A DNA stretch of 39,127 bases from Gnetum montanum (GCA_015680685.1 MNCI01011495.1:198477-237603); one strand, 5' to 3'; counted from the first letter of the stretch, positions 1 through 10,366 are shown. The notes: generated from the sequence alone by a model not told the origin. Translations and numbers: made by a program.

Positions 1-318
1 TGTGTACGATAAGTGGGAACAAATGCTGACGCTAGGTAATTTAGACTTAGTTCATTAGTTAGAGTTAGTAATTATTTTCTCAACCCTTCACCTTGTTAGA
101 ATAGGAGACATAAAACATAAAAAGCATAAAAATCATATACCTCAGACTTACTTAACCATACACTGTGACAACTACAAGTAAGTCTAGGAAGACAACGAAT
201 GATTAACCCTAAGTTTTCCATGGGGTGTGTAGGCACTTAGTCTACAGAGTTCGACCAGATCGTGTGTGCTACGCTTGTATTCGTATGGTTGAATGTAGGT
301 GTACCTTGCCACTCATCA
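1..318. repeat. End of an L3-family LTR (partial)
   Basis: The reverse complement of this stretch resembles the start of the LTR at 37188: both begin TGATGAGTGG and share a run about RAGGTACMCCTACAYTCAACCATAC, then several more matching blocks; a block around 60-95 also resembles 37810-37850. The edge at 318 ends in TCATCA, the same terminal motif as the copy at 37188-38033. Similarity by eye is about 70-75%, with gaps. The window start cuts the copy, so its promoter and full orientation cannot be judged. No primer binding site follows at 319, so it is either a solo or 3' copy, or the flank has decayed. Confidence 0.6.
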
Positions 319-328
319 ACTATTTTCT

Positions 329-419
329 TCAAGAATGAACTATTAACTTGGGAGTAGTATCTTTCATAGAAAATTCAAAAGCAAGTACTTCCCTTAATGG
401 TGGTAAAGCACTAGGAGTA
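329..419 (-). pseudogene. 3' end of the split coiled-coil gene
   Basis: Reading minus from 419, the frame of the relic at 17588-19629 continues as PSALPPLREVLAFEFSMKD to TGA at 329-331. One copy of the GGGCC duplication joins the halves in frame. The L3 LTR edge lies 11 bases beyond the stop, after a purine run (GAAGAAAATAG). Confidence 0.55.
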
Positions 420-424
420 GGGCC
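420..424. repeat. Target site duplication, left copy (GGGCC)
   Basis: The five bases GGGCC sit directly before the TG that opens the 5' LTR, and the same five bases directly follow the CA that closes the 3' LTR at 17588-17592. Five bases is the usual duplication size for Ty3/gypsy integrases. Confidence 0.85.
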
Positions 425-599
425 TGAAACACCGTGAAAATTGTGAGTCGGCCTCAGGCAAAGATTCACGATCAGGCAAGAATACATGACCGAATTCCAG
501 AAGGGAGAACAAGGCAGAGTAAGGCAAAGAGACGCGTAGCATCAAGTCTTCGATTTCCTTTGCAGATTTCCAACATCACTATGTTTTATCTTTGTACGC

Positions 600-1110
600 T
601 ATATCACGCGACGTAGCGTAATGACGCTTAGCGTGATTCTGTTCAACATAGTCTAGTATCAGAAGGTGACTTACTTCGGCATCTAGAGAGGCTTAAGCAG
701 CGTAATATGCGACTTCTCATATATTTTGCTAAGTTTTTTGTCTAAGGTCGAGTTTACGCTCTGTTACGCACGGCAGCATAATGAGCTTCGAAAAAGTCAA
801 AGAAAGTCTAGAAGAAGCGCAACAGATCAACTCTTTTTCCTTTTCTTGCGGATAGAAAACCTTACGCTCGTTACGCAACGCAGCGTATCTCAGCGTAATG
901 CATCGCCAAGCTAATCATTGTTTACGCTTCACTACGCTCGGCAGCGTAAACGAGCGTAAAATAGCTTGAATACATTGTTTTCATGCTTTGTTACGCTCTT
1001 GCACACGACACAACGCGAATGAGCGTAATGTAGCCTAAAGTCAGCTGAGACATGCCCGACGCACATCTGTTATTCACATGCACAGTACACAAATGAGCGT
1101 ATTGTGCGTA
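600..1110 (+). repeat. Array of imperfect hairpins in U3 of the 5' LTR
   Basis: Five or so units, each 30-40 bases, are built from TTACGCT paired with AGCGTAA. Clear pairs are TTACGCT...AGCGTAA at about 862-899, TTTACGCT...AGCGTAAA at about 921-960, and TTACGCTC...GAGCGTAA at about 991-1029; weaker units lie at about 606-640 and 753-785. They precede the TATA box, where enhancer-like elements of LTRs usually lie. The later units recur in the 3' LTR and a decayed version recurs in the Element 2 LTR. Confidence 0.75.
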
Positions 1111-1208
1111 ATCATAAAGTTGAACACAAAGCTGGTTAGGTCAACGACATTTCGAAATGTCTGAGACACATGTCATCACAGCCATGCCTTCTCCACACGT
1201 TGTCAAAC

Positions 1209-1222
1209 CTATAAATACTCCA
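1209..1222 (+). promoter_or_regulatory. TATA box of Element 1 LTR
   Basis: CCTATAAATACTCC, the only good TATA box in the LTR, duplicated in the 3' LTR near 16796. It would start the sense genomic RNA. Confidence 0.7.
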
Positions 1223-2006
1223 GTTGGTAAAAAGATACAAAGAAGAGGAGAGAGGGACACACAGAGACAGATAGAAGCAGAGAGAGCAGCACTTTGGCAA
1301 CTTTTGATAGCATCACCTTCTAACAGAGAAAGAGCATATTTTGCTTGAGCATTGGCAGCAGGAGCGATTGGTCCTTTGGTGAAGACACAACTTTCTCCAT
1401 TGGTGATCGTTGGCAGTTTCGAGCAAAGACTACCTAAGGCAAAAGGAGCAGATCAGAGATAAAGAGATCATTTGGTGTGGTTTTTGAGTTTCTATTGGTC
1501 AGAAGCAGTTGATCAATAGACATCAGAATTTGACCTTCCTTGCATCCCATCTCTGGCCTACAAGGTAGATCGGACTCCATTCTGTATCTCTTCTTGGACA
1601 GTTTTCTTGTTATTTTGTGTTTGCTTTACATCAAGTAATCGGGGTCTCCCCATCGTAACGTGGTATACAAAATATTCATTCTTCATGTCAAAACGTAGAT
1701 CTTGAAACCACGCGTTTCTCTCGTATTTGCTTCTTCTTACCGTGTTAGCGTTATCATCGTTGTAATTCATCTACATTGTTTTCCCCTCATTTTACGACTC
1801 GTCGAATCAAATCATTCCACGCAACATTCGTGATCTCCATCGGTTTACTGATTTAATAAGTCCCTGTCTGATCGACAAGACTGTTCAGGGCGTCGTGGAT
1901 TCATTTTTCTAGCATAGCCCTCGCACGGATCTGTGGTTAAAACTGTGTACATGGAATTTTGTTTGGTATTTTCCAGCTACCGACATTTTTCGTCGTTACA
2001 GTTTTC

Positions 2007-2024
2007 TGGTGCTAGAAGGAGGAC
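2007..2024 (+). other. Candidate primer binding site
   Basis: Six bases after the LTR end comes TGGTGCTAGAAGGAGGAC. A PBS must begin with TGG to pair with the CCA end of a tRNA, and the spacing fits. I cannot name the tRNA without a search. Confidence 0.6.
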
Positions 2025-2260
2025 GTGAACCTCCAATTCGTATTTTTTATGGGTAGCCCTGTTAGCGATCTATACCCGCATTGCCGAAAACGTGAACGTA
2101 ATACCTCTATGGAAGTTTACGAAAGTTCGTGTGGTGTAGATCGGTTACCTTAACGATTCCTCTGGAATCCTGCAGGGTAGAAAGTCTAAGTGCGATCTTC
2201 TTTGTCCATCGCTTTTTCTCTTAGATCTAGTCATTTATTGTCAATTAATCTACCTGATCA
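2025..2260 (+). other. Element 1 untranslated leader
   Basis: Between the primer site and the first gag ATG at 2261 I see no open frame or repeat. This is where packaging signals of the genomic RNA would lie; none can be recognised by eye. Confidence 0.5.
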
Positions 2261-4640
2261 ATGGATCCATCTTACACAACCACAACCACCATGGTCGCCG
2301 CTGACTTGGGTGCCACATCTGTGAACCCTATCGCTGTCACCAAGCCAGCTCCTGGTGCAGTGGGACCTCAGGGACCATCGCGTCGATCATTGAGGCTACA
2401 GGGAAAGGACCCAATATTTACTGTCGTGACCCCTGAGGAATACAAATTTATCTGCGTCAAGATCCAGGTGAAGCTTGCTCTTAGCCGAGCCGAAATCGAG
2501 ACGAAGCAAAATTTCGAGATGATCCATCGAGGGGGCCAGGGTTTCACCCCAACAGCTTATGACATCATCCCTTTAACAGACCAGCAACATGAAATTATAA
2601 CATAGTTGGTCATGGCTAAGAGCCAGGCTGCACAGGCTATGACGGAACCCCAGAATGGGGAGGAGGAAGATGATGAGTTTGCAGCCCAGTCTGAGCATTC
2701 GTATCACACTCTTAGTCCCCATACTTACGTTAACCCATTATTCCCTCTTAACGGAGAAGCCGCCTCGCTCAACCCGGCCATGACCGCACAGACGCACATC
2801 CCTATCATTCCGCAAGGCACTACGCAGCCATCTGGGCTGCAAGTGCAAGTACCCCATAATAACATGGAGGCGGTTTCATCACCACGTGTACTCAGCATTC
2901 CAGCGGTGGTTCCAGCAGCCACCGTGCCCCATTTCATCTCGCAGATCCACAACTCACCCAATGCAAACCTTATCGTTGCTGCCCCTCCAACCCAACAGAT
3001 CACCGCCGTCGTGCAGCCACAGATACCTATCCAACAGCTTGCCGCAAGTCAGTGGACCTACCCCGCGGCACAACACAACCAGTCTGCGGTGTACGGTGTG
3101 CAACCCTCGGTGGCACCCGCAACGCATATTCCGCAGGTGATCCCGCAATATCCCTATCCTTATCTCGCGCAGCCGATGGTGGCCAATCTCTCATCCCAAA
3201 CCGGTGGATGGTGGTCTTCACAGGCACCCCTACCTGCAGGGGTCCCCGCCCCACCATCTACTGGCCAAACCATCCCATCATTTCCACCACCTGGCCCTGC
3301 TTTCCCAGGTCAGCCCCCTGCTCCTCCTGCACAGACACCTCCAGCAATAGGTCTGGACCAAGCCTTTCTACTAATTCAAACCCTCACCGAGGAGGTTAGG
3401 CGTCTTAAGGCCGTTGGCTCAGACACTGTACAGATAATGGACTTTTACCAAGATGATCCCATTAGTTCAGCGGTCCCGATGTTGTCGTTGCCACCTGAGA
3501 TGTCCTTACCTCATTTTACCAAGTATAATGGGGAGGGGGATCCTAATGCTCACTTGGTCACTTTTAGATCTGAATCCTTGTTGTTGCAACAGTGGCCTCA
3601 CACGATTATCTGCATCTTTGCTATGTCTTTGATAGGGGAAGCTCTAGATTGGTATCGAGCCCTTCCACACTCTTCCATTTCAACCTTGGAAGAGCTTCTG
3701 ACACAATTCGTGACTCGCTTTAAATACAATTTAAAGCCGGAAGTCACGTTAGATCAACTCATGGGAGTAAAACAGGATCCTCTCGAACCAGTCCAGAAGT
3801 TCATACAGTGCTGGAATGCTACTTTGAATGAAATCCATGAGCCAGTCGCGGACTCACATTTGCTGGCCATCTTCAAAGGAGCAATTAATAACTTTATCAA
3901 GTCAAAACTGTATTATCTTTCCCCCAACTCTTTACATCAGGCCTTCGCTCAAATTAGAAGCATCCAAGATGCTGCAGAGGCCAGCAAAGACCCAGCGTAT
4001 GTCGTTTACAAAAATGCTCATAACAAAGGCAAGGACAAAGGTAAAGTGACAACAACGATAGTGGCCGCGCTGGCTGAGGGTACAAAGAACAAGAACAAGA
4101 AGGCACCTACGACACCTCCTGAGACCACGGCCAGTGCAGGTAGCACCAGCTAGGACACAGCTGCCCCTGAAGGCTCCCCCCAGCCAAAACCAAACTTTGA
4201 GCGTAAAGACCGCTCAAAGTATACAGCCCTGCCTGTAAAACATTTAGAACTGCTGAAACAATTGTTAGGGGTCGGATACATTCAACCCAAAAGGGTATCC
4301 GAAGAAGCTTTGAAGCGTCACAGACGTCATTGTGAACGGCTGAAGAATCCTTCTTTAGCCCTGCCTAACGAACCACCAGTTCCGAAATCTTTTAGGTTGG
4401 ACTGTTTCTGTGACTACCACCAATTGTGTGGTCACGACACAGATTACTGCTAGGCATTGAAGGATGACATTCAACACATGATCGATGACGGTCATTTGAA
4501 ACTACACGTGCAATGCTTGGTTTTCCGATGCGTCCGGAAAACCAAGCATTGCACGTGTATAAAGATCCGTTGAATGCAAACAACACGCCTTATACAATCA
4601 ATGTGGTGAGTACAAATAGTGAGAGGAAAGTAACACCCAA
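2261..4640 (+). pseudogene. gag: gag polyprotein, Element 1 (in-frame stops)
   Basis: Encodes the structural capsid/nucleocapsid protein that packages the element RNA in cytoplasmic particles. One frame runs from ATG 2261 to about 4500. The N-terminus is Thr/Pro/Gln-rich (to about 3370). The retrotransposon gag fold covers about 3450-4000 (motifs LPHFTKYNGEGDP, ALDWYRALP). A zinc-knuckle-like CDYHQLCGHDTDYC lies at 4409-4450. Three stops interrupt it, at 2603, 4151 and 4451, all TAG; the family residue at such positions is often Gln. A perfect 25-base inverted repeat at 4503-4559 shifts the frame just after the knuckle; the continuing gag text (KDPLNANNTPYTINVV) is in another frame at about 4555-4640. 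Pol follows with no separate start visible. Non-functional as it stands. Confidence 0.88.
4503..4559. repeat. Perfect 25-bp inverted repeat in gag
   Basis: Arms 4503-4527 and 4535-4559 are exact reverse complements (left arm begins TACACGTGCAATGC and ends TTTTCCG) around a 7-base loop ATGCGTC. It lies at a frameshift in gag, so it looks like a snap-back or template-switch duplication, not part of the ancestral gene. Confidence 0.9.
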
Positions 4641-5411
4641 ATAACCTTTTTTTTGCGTGTACCTACCAACTCACAACAGGGGGAAAGCCCTTCATCGACA
4701 GCCAGTGGCGTCTCAAGGCCACCATTTATCATTTAGGAAACTTCTCAGAATGCCACACGGCCACGTAGTAACAGCCAAGCCGTGCCTACGTCCGTGCCCC
4801 CGCCTAGGGTACCCTTCATTCTCAGGGCACCAAAACCATCGGCTGTTCCTCTCACGCAGGGGCAAACCTCTAGCCAAAACCGCCAACCACCACCCAACAA
4901 ACAAAAGGGAGAGGATACATCTGTTAACACTAGAAAAGACCACTCTACGCTTGGCTTCCCTAAACCTAGGCCCCTGACCTCTGTGCCTTCGCATGTACCT
5001 TAGAGGCAGGATAAAGGTGCAGAAATGCAGCCACCTCCTCTTGGCGAGAAAAAGAACAACCCGTCGACTGACACCATTCCACCCCGGGAGATTCGTCTCT
5101 TGGGAAGAATGGAAGAAGACAAGGGGAACAAACAACCTAGCCGAGAGAGGGACCTCCTCGACGTGTTTATGTAGGTCAAACAGGCTCTAAAGCAAAAAAA
5201 TATGATGCTGAGCGTCTATGACCTGGTCATGAAATCCTGAGAACACCGTGAGGCTATGGTCCGCATGCTGACATCCATATCAGTGGACGAAAGCTTACCA
5301 GCGGAGGAAGAAGTGATACACGCTTTCATGTTTCCTTCTGAAGCTGAGCGACCTAAGCCTACCTCACTGACCTTTCATGACGAGTTTATCAAAGATGATC
5401 CTGAGAAAGGT
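4641..5411 (+). pseudogene. gag-protease linker, Element 1
   Basis: Low-complexity, proline/lysine-rich linker without a clear family. From about 5100 one frame becomes coherent and joins the protease: LALKQ-type text, then EEVIHAFMFPSEAERPKP and LTFHDEFIKDDPEKG. That frame is cut by TAG at 5172, TGA at 5238 and TAG at 5412. Before 5100 the frame is uncertain; small open frames there on both strands look like shadows. Confidence 0.6.
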
Positions 5412-6041
5412 TAGGTGACAACTGAACCCATGTTCATCACCATTCGGGTTGGTCAGTATCAAATTCGGAGGGTACACGTGGACGACGGCACAGCTGCAAA
5501 TGTCATTCCTTATCCCATCGTGGATAGGTTGGGTCTGGTCGATCAGATCATTCCCACAGTGACAACATGCGTAAATTCGTTCAATGGAGCAAGGGTTCAG
5601 GTTAAGGGGATGGTGCGTATCGAGTTTGTGGCAGGGAATCAATTCCCAACAGATGCCACATTCTTAGTCGTCGAGGATATGCCTGGCTTCAACTTGATCC
5701 TAGGGAGGTCCTGGTTAGCCCAGCTGAGGGCAGTTTCATCACCGATACATCAAGAAATACACCTACCCTACACAGGTGGGGAGGTCGTAATACGCGGTGA
5801 TGAAATCACCCCCAAGACCGTCAACAATGTTGAAGAAGAACGGGGTTCGAAGATAGAAACTTCAGATAATCAGACCAATCTCCAAATCCCTCAAACAACC
5901 GAAACCAACGATGACAGTCAAGCCTGGGCCAACCTGCCATTTCAGGATGGCGGCATGGAGGAGTCAGAATGTAAAATGCTCCACCTTTACGCAACACTGA
6001 ACGTAAAGGCCATTAAGAAACAATTGCGAATTAGCGGTTGA
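5412..6041 (+). pseudogene. PR: Aspartic protease, Element 1
   Basis: Retropepsin-like protease that would cut the gag-pol polyprotein. The active-site loop is VHVDDGTAANVIP (5472-5510) with the second aspartate preceding Gly-Thr, as in the D-(S/T)-G or DG(S/T) loops of this family. The later conserved stretch is GFNLILGRSWL (about 5683-5715), where the usual form is ILGR.W. It is open for 208 codons after the TAG at 5412 and ends TGA at about 6039 in an acidic linker. In most relatives RT follows within a few hundred bases; here it is 5 kb away. Confidence 0.85.
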
Positions 6042-6277
6042 ACTGAATGGCATTTACGCACATTATTATGTTTTTTACCAATTATCACTGTTTACGTTTA
6101 GTAGTTCGCTTTCATCCAACACATATTTATGCTATAGAAATTTTCAATGTCTACACTTGCCATTCCTTACGCTATTTCATTTCCCTTATGTACACTATTT
6201 ATGTCTTCTAATCACTGTAGTCCAATTACGCAAAAATGTACATTACCATCAGTTACGCTCTCTACACTACGCACCAG
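6042..6277. other. Spacer after protease
   Basis: AT-rich noncoding sequence with no recognisable gene. It separates the sense protease end from a short repeat cluster and the 3' end of the antisense gene. Confidence 0.4.
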
Positions 6278-6460
6278 GGCCCGCAACGGCCTTAAACTAG
6301 CCGTGGCCCGCAATGGCCTAAAACTAGCTTCCAGATTACGCAAACTCGCCAGATGGCCCACAATGGCCTAAAACTAGTTTCCAGATTATGCAAACTCCCA
6401 TAACGGCCCGCAATGGCCTAAAACTAGTGATGACCCGCAATGGCCTTAAACTAGCAATTT
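6278..6460 (+). repeat. Short repeat cluster GGCCCGCAATGGCCTAAAACTAG
   Basis: Five diverged copies of a unit about GCCCGCAATGGCCTAAAAC followed by TAGC start near 6278, 6305, 6353, 6402 and 6426. They share the tail TAAAACTAGC and the CCGC-n-A-Y-G-n-C core with the array at 14590-15090, so the two arrays are related. They lie about 190 bases beyond the stop of the antisense gene. Confidence 0.8.
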
Positions 6461-6645
6461 CATTCCGTCGCCACCATGACTTAGGCAAAATCGTTAATAA
6501 CTACGCTTACGCTTTGCAGATAAACACCCAAAAAAACAAAAATTAAATAGACATTTAAAATAGCCAGAAAATCTTATAGCTAGTCTTTCAGTCATTCGCA
6601 TAAACATGGTTGACAACAATCAATGAAACCACGTGTAAACCACAA

Positions 6646-6879
6646 TTACGCATCTCCTCTGATGCCACTGTCACCAGTATCTCTCAAGTCCGGCGCTAGT
6701 CCTAATAAATCATCCTCTAGTGGGCCTTCTCTTCTGGGAAGTATTCCCTCATGTAGAATCCCCTCTTCATGAGGTCCTTGCTCTTGCACCGGCTCCACAG
6801 GAGGATGCTCTTCATCACTACGCCCCTCCTCTTGTACTTGCTCCTCAGCTTGCTCGCCTTCTCTATCCTCTTCTGGTAC
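6646..6879 (-). CDS. Antisense gene exon 9: acidic C-terminus and stop
   Basis: Begins after a pyrimidine/TATA-rich acceptor ending TATAG and stays open for 77 codons to TAA at 6646-6648. The sequence is strongly acidic (VPEEDREGEQAEEQVQEEG, then DEEHPPVEPVQEQGPHEEG). Phase 0 agrees with the end of exon 8. No function can be assigned; acidic tails often mediate protein contacts. Confidence 0.66.
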   Translation of the reverse strand, partial: VPEEDREGEQAEEQVQEEGRSDEEHPPVEPVQEQGPHEEGILHEGILPRREGPLEDDLLGLAPDLRDTGDSGIRGDA

Positions 6880-6961
6880 CTATATATATAGAGAACATAT
6901 TAGCAAAACAAAACTTGACAACACAATCAAAAAGTTTAGACTTAGTCATGATTAAACTCAC

Positions 6962-7779
6962 TCGCGATGGCCCCGCTTTCGCAGCAAAGGGAAGCTTTTC
7001 CAAGTCGGCCCATAGGCGCTCCATGATTTCATCCTCAGTCAGATCAAACCATACTTCATCCCCAAGAGCGGCTCCAGCTTTCACCTTTCCTTTCTCCATG
7101 CTAGTCCAGCGAGGCGGGTCAGGGAAGAATATAGGGACGATAGTCTGGCCCCCGGGGAGAGTCACCTCTCTTTCTGGAGATGCACTTACAATCACCTGCT
7201 CTTGAAACTTCTTGAAGGCTTCAGATGCCCCAATGACGTCCAGGAAGACTCGCAAGGATTGGGCTTCAACGACAGAGTCATGATAATGTTGACGGTAAGC
7301 GATACTTTCTCGCTTATACAAATTTTTGTGGTCCATTTCCTTCTACCCCCATTCTTGCACACTTGCGTAGTAGTCCCTCCAGTCTTGGCTTTTCTGATCT
7401 AACAGCTCTATCTGCATCCGCTGCTCTACCAACGCCCAACTGGTTTGCATGTTGGTCTTGATTGCAGTCCAATAACAGGAGTAGTCAATAACAGTGATAC
7501 GTCAATCTTCGTCACCCGTTTCCCGCGCCTGTAGGAACTCGCATTGCGACTTTAGGTCCCCGACCTCTTTGGTCAGAGACTCATTTTTCTTTTCTAACCT
7601 CTGCATCTTTTTCTAGAGGTTTTTATTTACACCCTTACTCTTCCATAAGGAGCGTGTCGAGCGTAACGCACATTTATGCATCTTCTAATAAATGTGGCGT
7701 GGCACGACTGCCCCATCCGATGGAGGCTCCGCTGTGTCCAAATCAATGGGCTCCGTTGGGTCCCATCGAAGGCGAGCTC
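6962..7779 (-). CDS. Antisense gene exon 8: coiled-coil region
   Basis: An 818-base exon in a single frame, with stops TAG 7685, TAG 7613, TGA 7502 and TAG 7343. The stretch LEKKNESLTKEVGDLKSQ has heptad spacing typical of a coiled coil. Further on come EQRMQIELLDQKSQDWRDYY and a globular part with PGGQTIVPIFFPDPPRW and WFDLTEDEIMERLWADLEKL. It ends at donor GTGAGT (6961) in phase 0. One short extra intron between 7690 and 7613 is possible, since a CTCTAG acceptor coincides with the second TAG. Confidence 0.62.
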
Positions 7780-7856
7780 CTAACAACAAATATTATCAAT
7801 GTACATGACACGTTACTACTGTATAATAAAATAAACCTTTTATAGCTACAACGTAC

Positions 7857-8235
7857 CAGCTTCTGGATCGACACACTCGAGGCGTTCGATCATATCACTG
7901 ACAACGCCCTCCATGAAGGCAAATTTGTCAGGAAAGTCTCTCCATGCTCTGCTCACAGCAACGGACGTGGATGCATCCTCTTCTCCTGTAGCGTAGTCAA
8001 GTTAGAAACTCTAATCATTAACAGAATTCTACGAAATTTCTAACACACTCATTACCTCTACCAGTAACAGTGGGGAGCTCGCCAACGTCTTCTGCCTCCT
8101 TCCTCTCTTCACGCACAGGAATCTGTACGTGGCTCACCCTAACAGCTAGGGCCTCTTCTTCTAAAACTAGGGCCCCTTCCTCACGACCTAGTATTACCGC
8201 CCTTGTTTCAGGGGTTAGCTGCTCTGTAACTTTTT
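7857..8235 (-). CDS. Antisense gene exons 6-7: charged linker
   Basis: Two short exons, 8235-8062 (174 bases) and 7985-7857 (129 bases), both phase 1 on each side and fully open. Exon 6 is glutamate-rich (LVLEEEALAVRVSHVQIPV, REERKEAEDVGEL). Exon 7 contains AWRDFPDKFAFMEGVVSDMI. The open frame is only seen if the two GT-AG introns of 93 and 76 bases are removed, which is strong support for them being real introns. Confidence 0.68.
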
Positions 8236-8328
8236 CTGGTCATATCACATAATACGCTTAAAACACTTCAAAACATCTTAAATAAACATTGCGTAATACA
8301 ACTTGCAATATATTTCTTCCACGCTTAC

Positions 8329-9378
8329 CAGGCGGAGGTTTATTCCGCTGAACTCTAACTTCCACAGTTCGACCTGTCCCACTCCCAGGCTCCGCAGAAG
8401 CCTCGGTTATACGGAGTCTTTTACGCCAAGCTGCAGGTTCTACAATTTCTGCCACCAGGCGTTTCCCTCGTGAGGCATCGCTAGTGTAAGTAGGCATTAT
8501 CCCGCCTACACTGTCGGGGCCTCGCAGTCGAGACGCCGCCAAACCTCTGGTCGTTATAGACAGAGAATCCCCAATCCCTTCCGGGGGAGCTTGTCTACGC
8601 GTTGTGCTAAAAATGTGGGCAATCCAAGGTCTGGATAGCTGGTCTCGGTCTTGTTGCACCCAGACCCCATTCTTTTGGACGACCAAGAGTTCAGCAAAAT
8701 GCCGAAGGCAGGCTACGAAGAAAGCGTAATGCACATTGAAACGAGACTCGAGCTTCTTGCGATGCCTGATCATCTCAGTGCGTAGCCCTTCAGCAAAGTA
8801 GCTTGCCCAGTTGAACTGGGTCCCTTCTTTGATAACCTCCCGCATAATATGGGTCTGCTCTATGGAAAAGAATCACCCCTGCGAGAGTGTTTTTGGAAAA
8901 GCCCGGGCTCGAAAAAGGGGATAAATTGTCTTCGCGATTTCTAATTTGATGCTTTCACAACGAATCCCTTTAGCCTCCTTCTTGACCCCTACCCACTCCT
9001 CCAGCCACTTCTGGCAGTCGAGACTCCTCTTCGCCTTTTCCTCTATAGGAAGGCCGTCAGAGGGGATGCTGAAAAGGTCCGCGAAAAGCTGAGCATCAAT
9101 ATCAAAACTTACATGCACGTTATGCACACGCGTGCAAAAGCGCTTAGCCTTTTCGCTAAAGGAGTTGACAAAGGATAGCATTTCACTGACAAGGACATCA
9201 GGGGTCGCGGCTAAAAATAAATGCATTAGCCTCGCTTCCTGTATCTTGGAGACCACCGCAACTGGGGCCGCCGCGTGGCCGAGCCAACGTTGTGCCTCCT
9301 TGATGTCGCCGTAACGGAAGAGGATGGTATTCGCCTTGCGGCCGAAAATTGTAAGGGTAATCTCTCGGGATTCCCTGA
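8329..9378 (-). CDS. Antisense gene exon 5: plant transposon-type domain
   Basis: A 1,050-base exon entered after TTGTTCAG and left at GTAAGC, phase 1 on both sides. It reads without frameshift and with one stop, TGA at 8873, where Trp (TGG) or Arg (CGA) is likely. Text such as VHVSFDIDAQLFADLFSIP, then FNWASYFAEGLRTEMI and HYAFFVACLRHF, follows the layout of the putative plant transposon protein domain found in many plant mobile-element ORFs (a conserved small-residue/FxLP motif, then a helical segment beginning NWA). The C-terminal third is basic and Pro/Arg-rich (PAAWRKRLRI, KPPPGKRG). Family assignment is from layout only, not a search. Confidence 0.6.
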
Positions 9379-9475
9379 CTGAACAATGTAAGACACAGGT
9401 CAGACAAAACACTATCACGCAACATTCAAAATTCACAATTACACCATGCAACTATAGAATACGCAGTAGTTTTAC

Positions 9476-10288
9476 CAGGTCCAAATGGCAAAGGAAATGG
9501 AGGAAGTTTCCTCTGCACGTTCGCAACCGTAAGGGGCAGATCCAAAGTCTAGTCGTCATGTAGCCACCCGAGATTCTGGCAATTCTCAAAAGCGTCAGCA
9601 TAACAGGTGGGGTATTCATGAATGTCGAAGCCGATCTGCCTCATAACACCAGCATGTATGTTACTAGTAGAGGTAAACGCCTTTATTGCCGTTTCAGTCC
9701 AGGTTAAGGTGTCACCATCGCCTACTAACCTGTTTTCATGGATAAAAAACCTGCACCGTACCACATAGGCTCATCTTACGCTTTACAAAACTCAGAAAAT
9801 AAACATATAATGACAATATAGCCAACAAAATTGCTTACCTGCCTGAGTAGTACACGGTGCCTAGTGGGTTCTGGAAATAGGTTGAGACATGGCGGGCCAC
9901 GAACAAAGTATTGTATGCGTGGTAACAACTAAACTGGGACATTTCCCAGATCCAACCTAAGCACCTCAAACCTCGGGCGCTAAGTTCTCGGTCCTTGGGA
10001 TGACCAGTATCGATGGCTCCATCTGTCAAAAAGGCCAAAATTCCCTGCGCAGAACCCACTAACAGGTGCTCCAAAATTGCACTAGCAACATCGCCTGACA
10101 AATTTGACCATATAATCACACTGTAGTTACGCAGTAAAAACTGCAGAAACTCCAGCGCGCCCTTTCGAAACCATATGGCCTTCCCATGCAACCGAGTTTG
10201 CGGGGGAGGGACATTAGGCACGATCGGGTTTATGCAACACAAAACCCCAACAATGTTTAAGATGATTAAGACAATCTTTAGCATAACA
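9476..10288 (-). CDS. Antisense gene exons 3-4: FCP1/HAD phosphatase-like domain, inactive
   Basis: Resembles the plant NIF/FCP1-type HAD phosphatases across their full core. Matches in order are LNIVGVLC (usual LDxNGxLC, motif I), FRKGALEFLQFLLRNYSVIIW then SN (usual RP..xEFL..c...f.vgiWSS), ILAFLTDGAIDTG (usual llF.wDq..CT.TG), and NTLFVARHVSTYFQNP (usual NTLLIDDSPYKALLNP). The nucleophile aspartate is Asn, the second motif-I acid is Val, and the motif-IV DD is Ala-Arg, so no phosphatase activity is expected. Exon 3 ends at donor AG|GTAAGC (9838) and exon 4 begins after GTGCAG (9751) in matching phase 2. Exon 4 holds a TAG at 9549. The acidic losses may predate or follow capture; one copy cannot tell. 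Confidence 0.72.
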
Positions 10289-10366
10289 CTGTATAGAAAA
10301 CGCAATAAACAAATCAACGTCTATATTCACACTTGCATGTTTAATTACAGAAAATCTACAAATTAC

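Larger units (their letters stand above)
425..2000 (+). repeat. Element 1 5' LTR (1,576 bp)
   Basis: Starts TGAAACACCG and ends CGTTACA; positions 837-2000 align with 16424-17587 throughout. U3 (about 425-1205) is rich in TTACGCT/AGCGTAA inverted motifs. A TATA box (CCTATAAATACTCC) lies at about 1209-1222, giving a likely transcription start near 1240, and about 760 bases of R-U5 follow. Small reading frames in it, on either strand, show no protein-like features. Confidence 0.93.

Noticed and set aside
3052-3399. 115-codon plus-strand frame and several minus-strand frames within gag
   Set aside because: They overlap the gag frame in its proline-rich part, where alternative frames open by composition.
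4713-5135. 140-codon minus-strand frame in the gag-protease linker
   Set aside because: No protein-like features; a shadow of a low-complexity linker.
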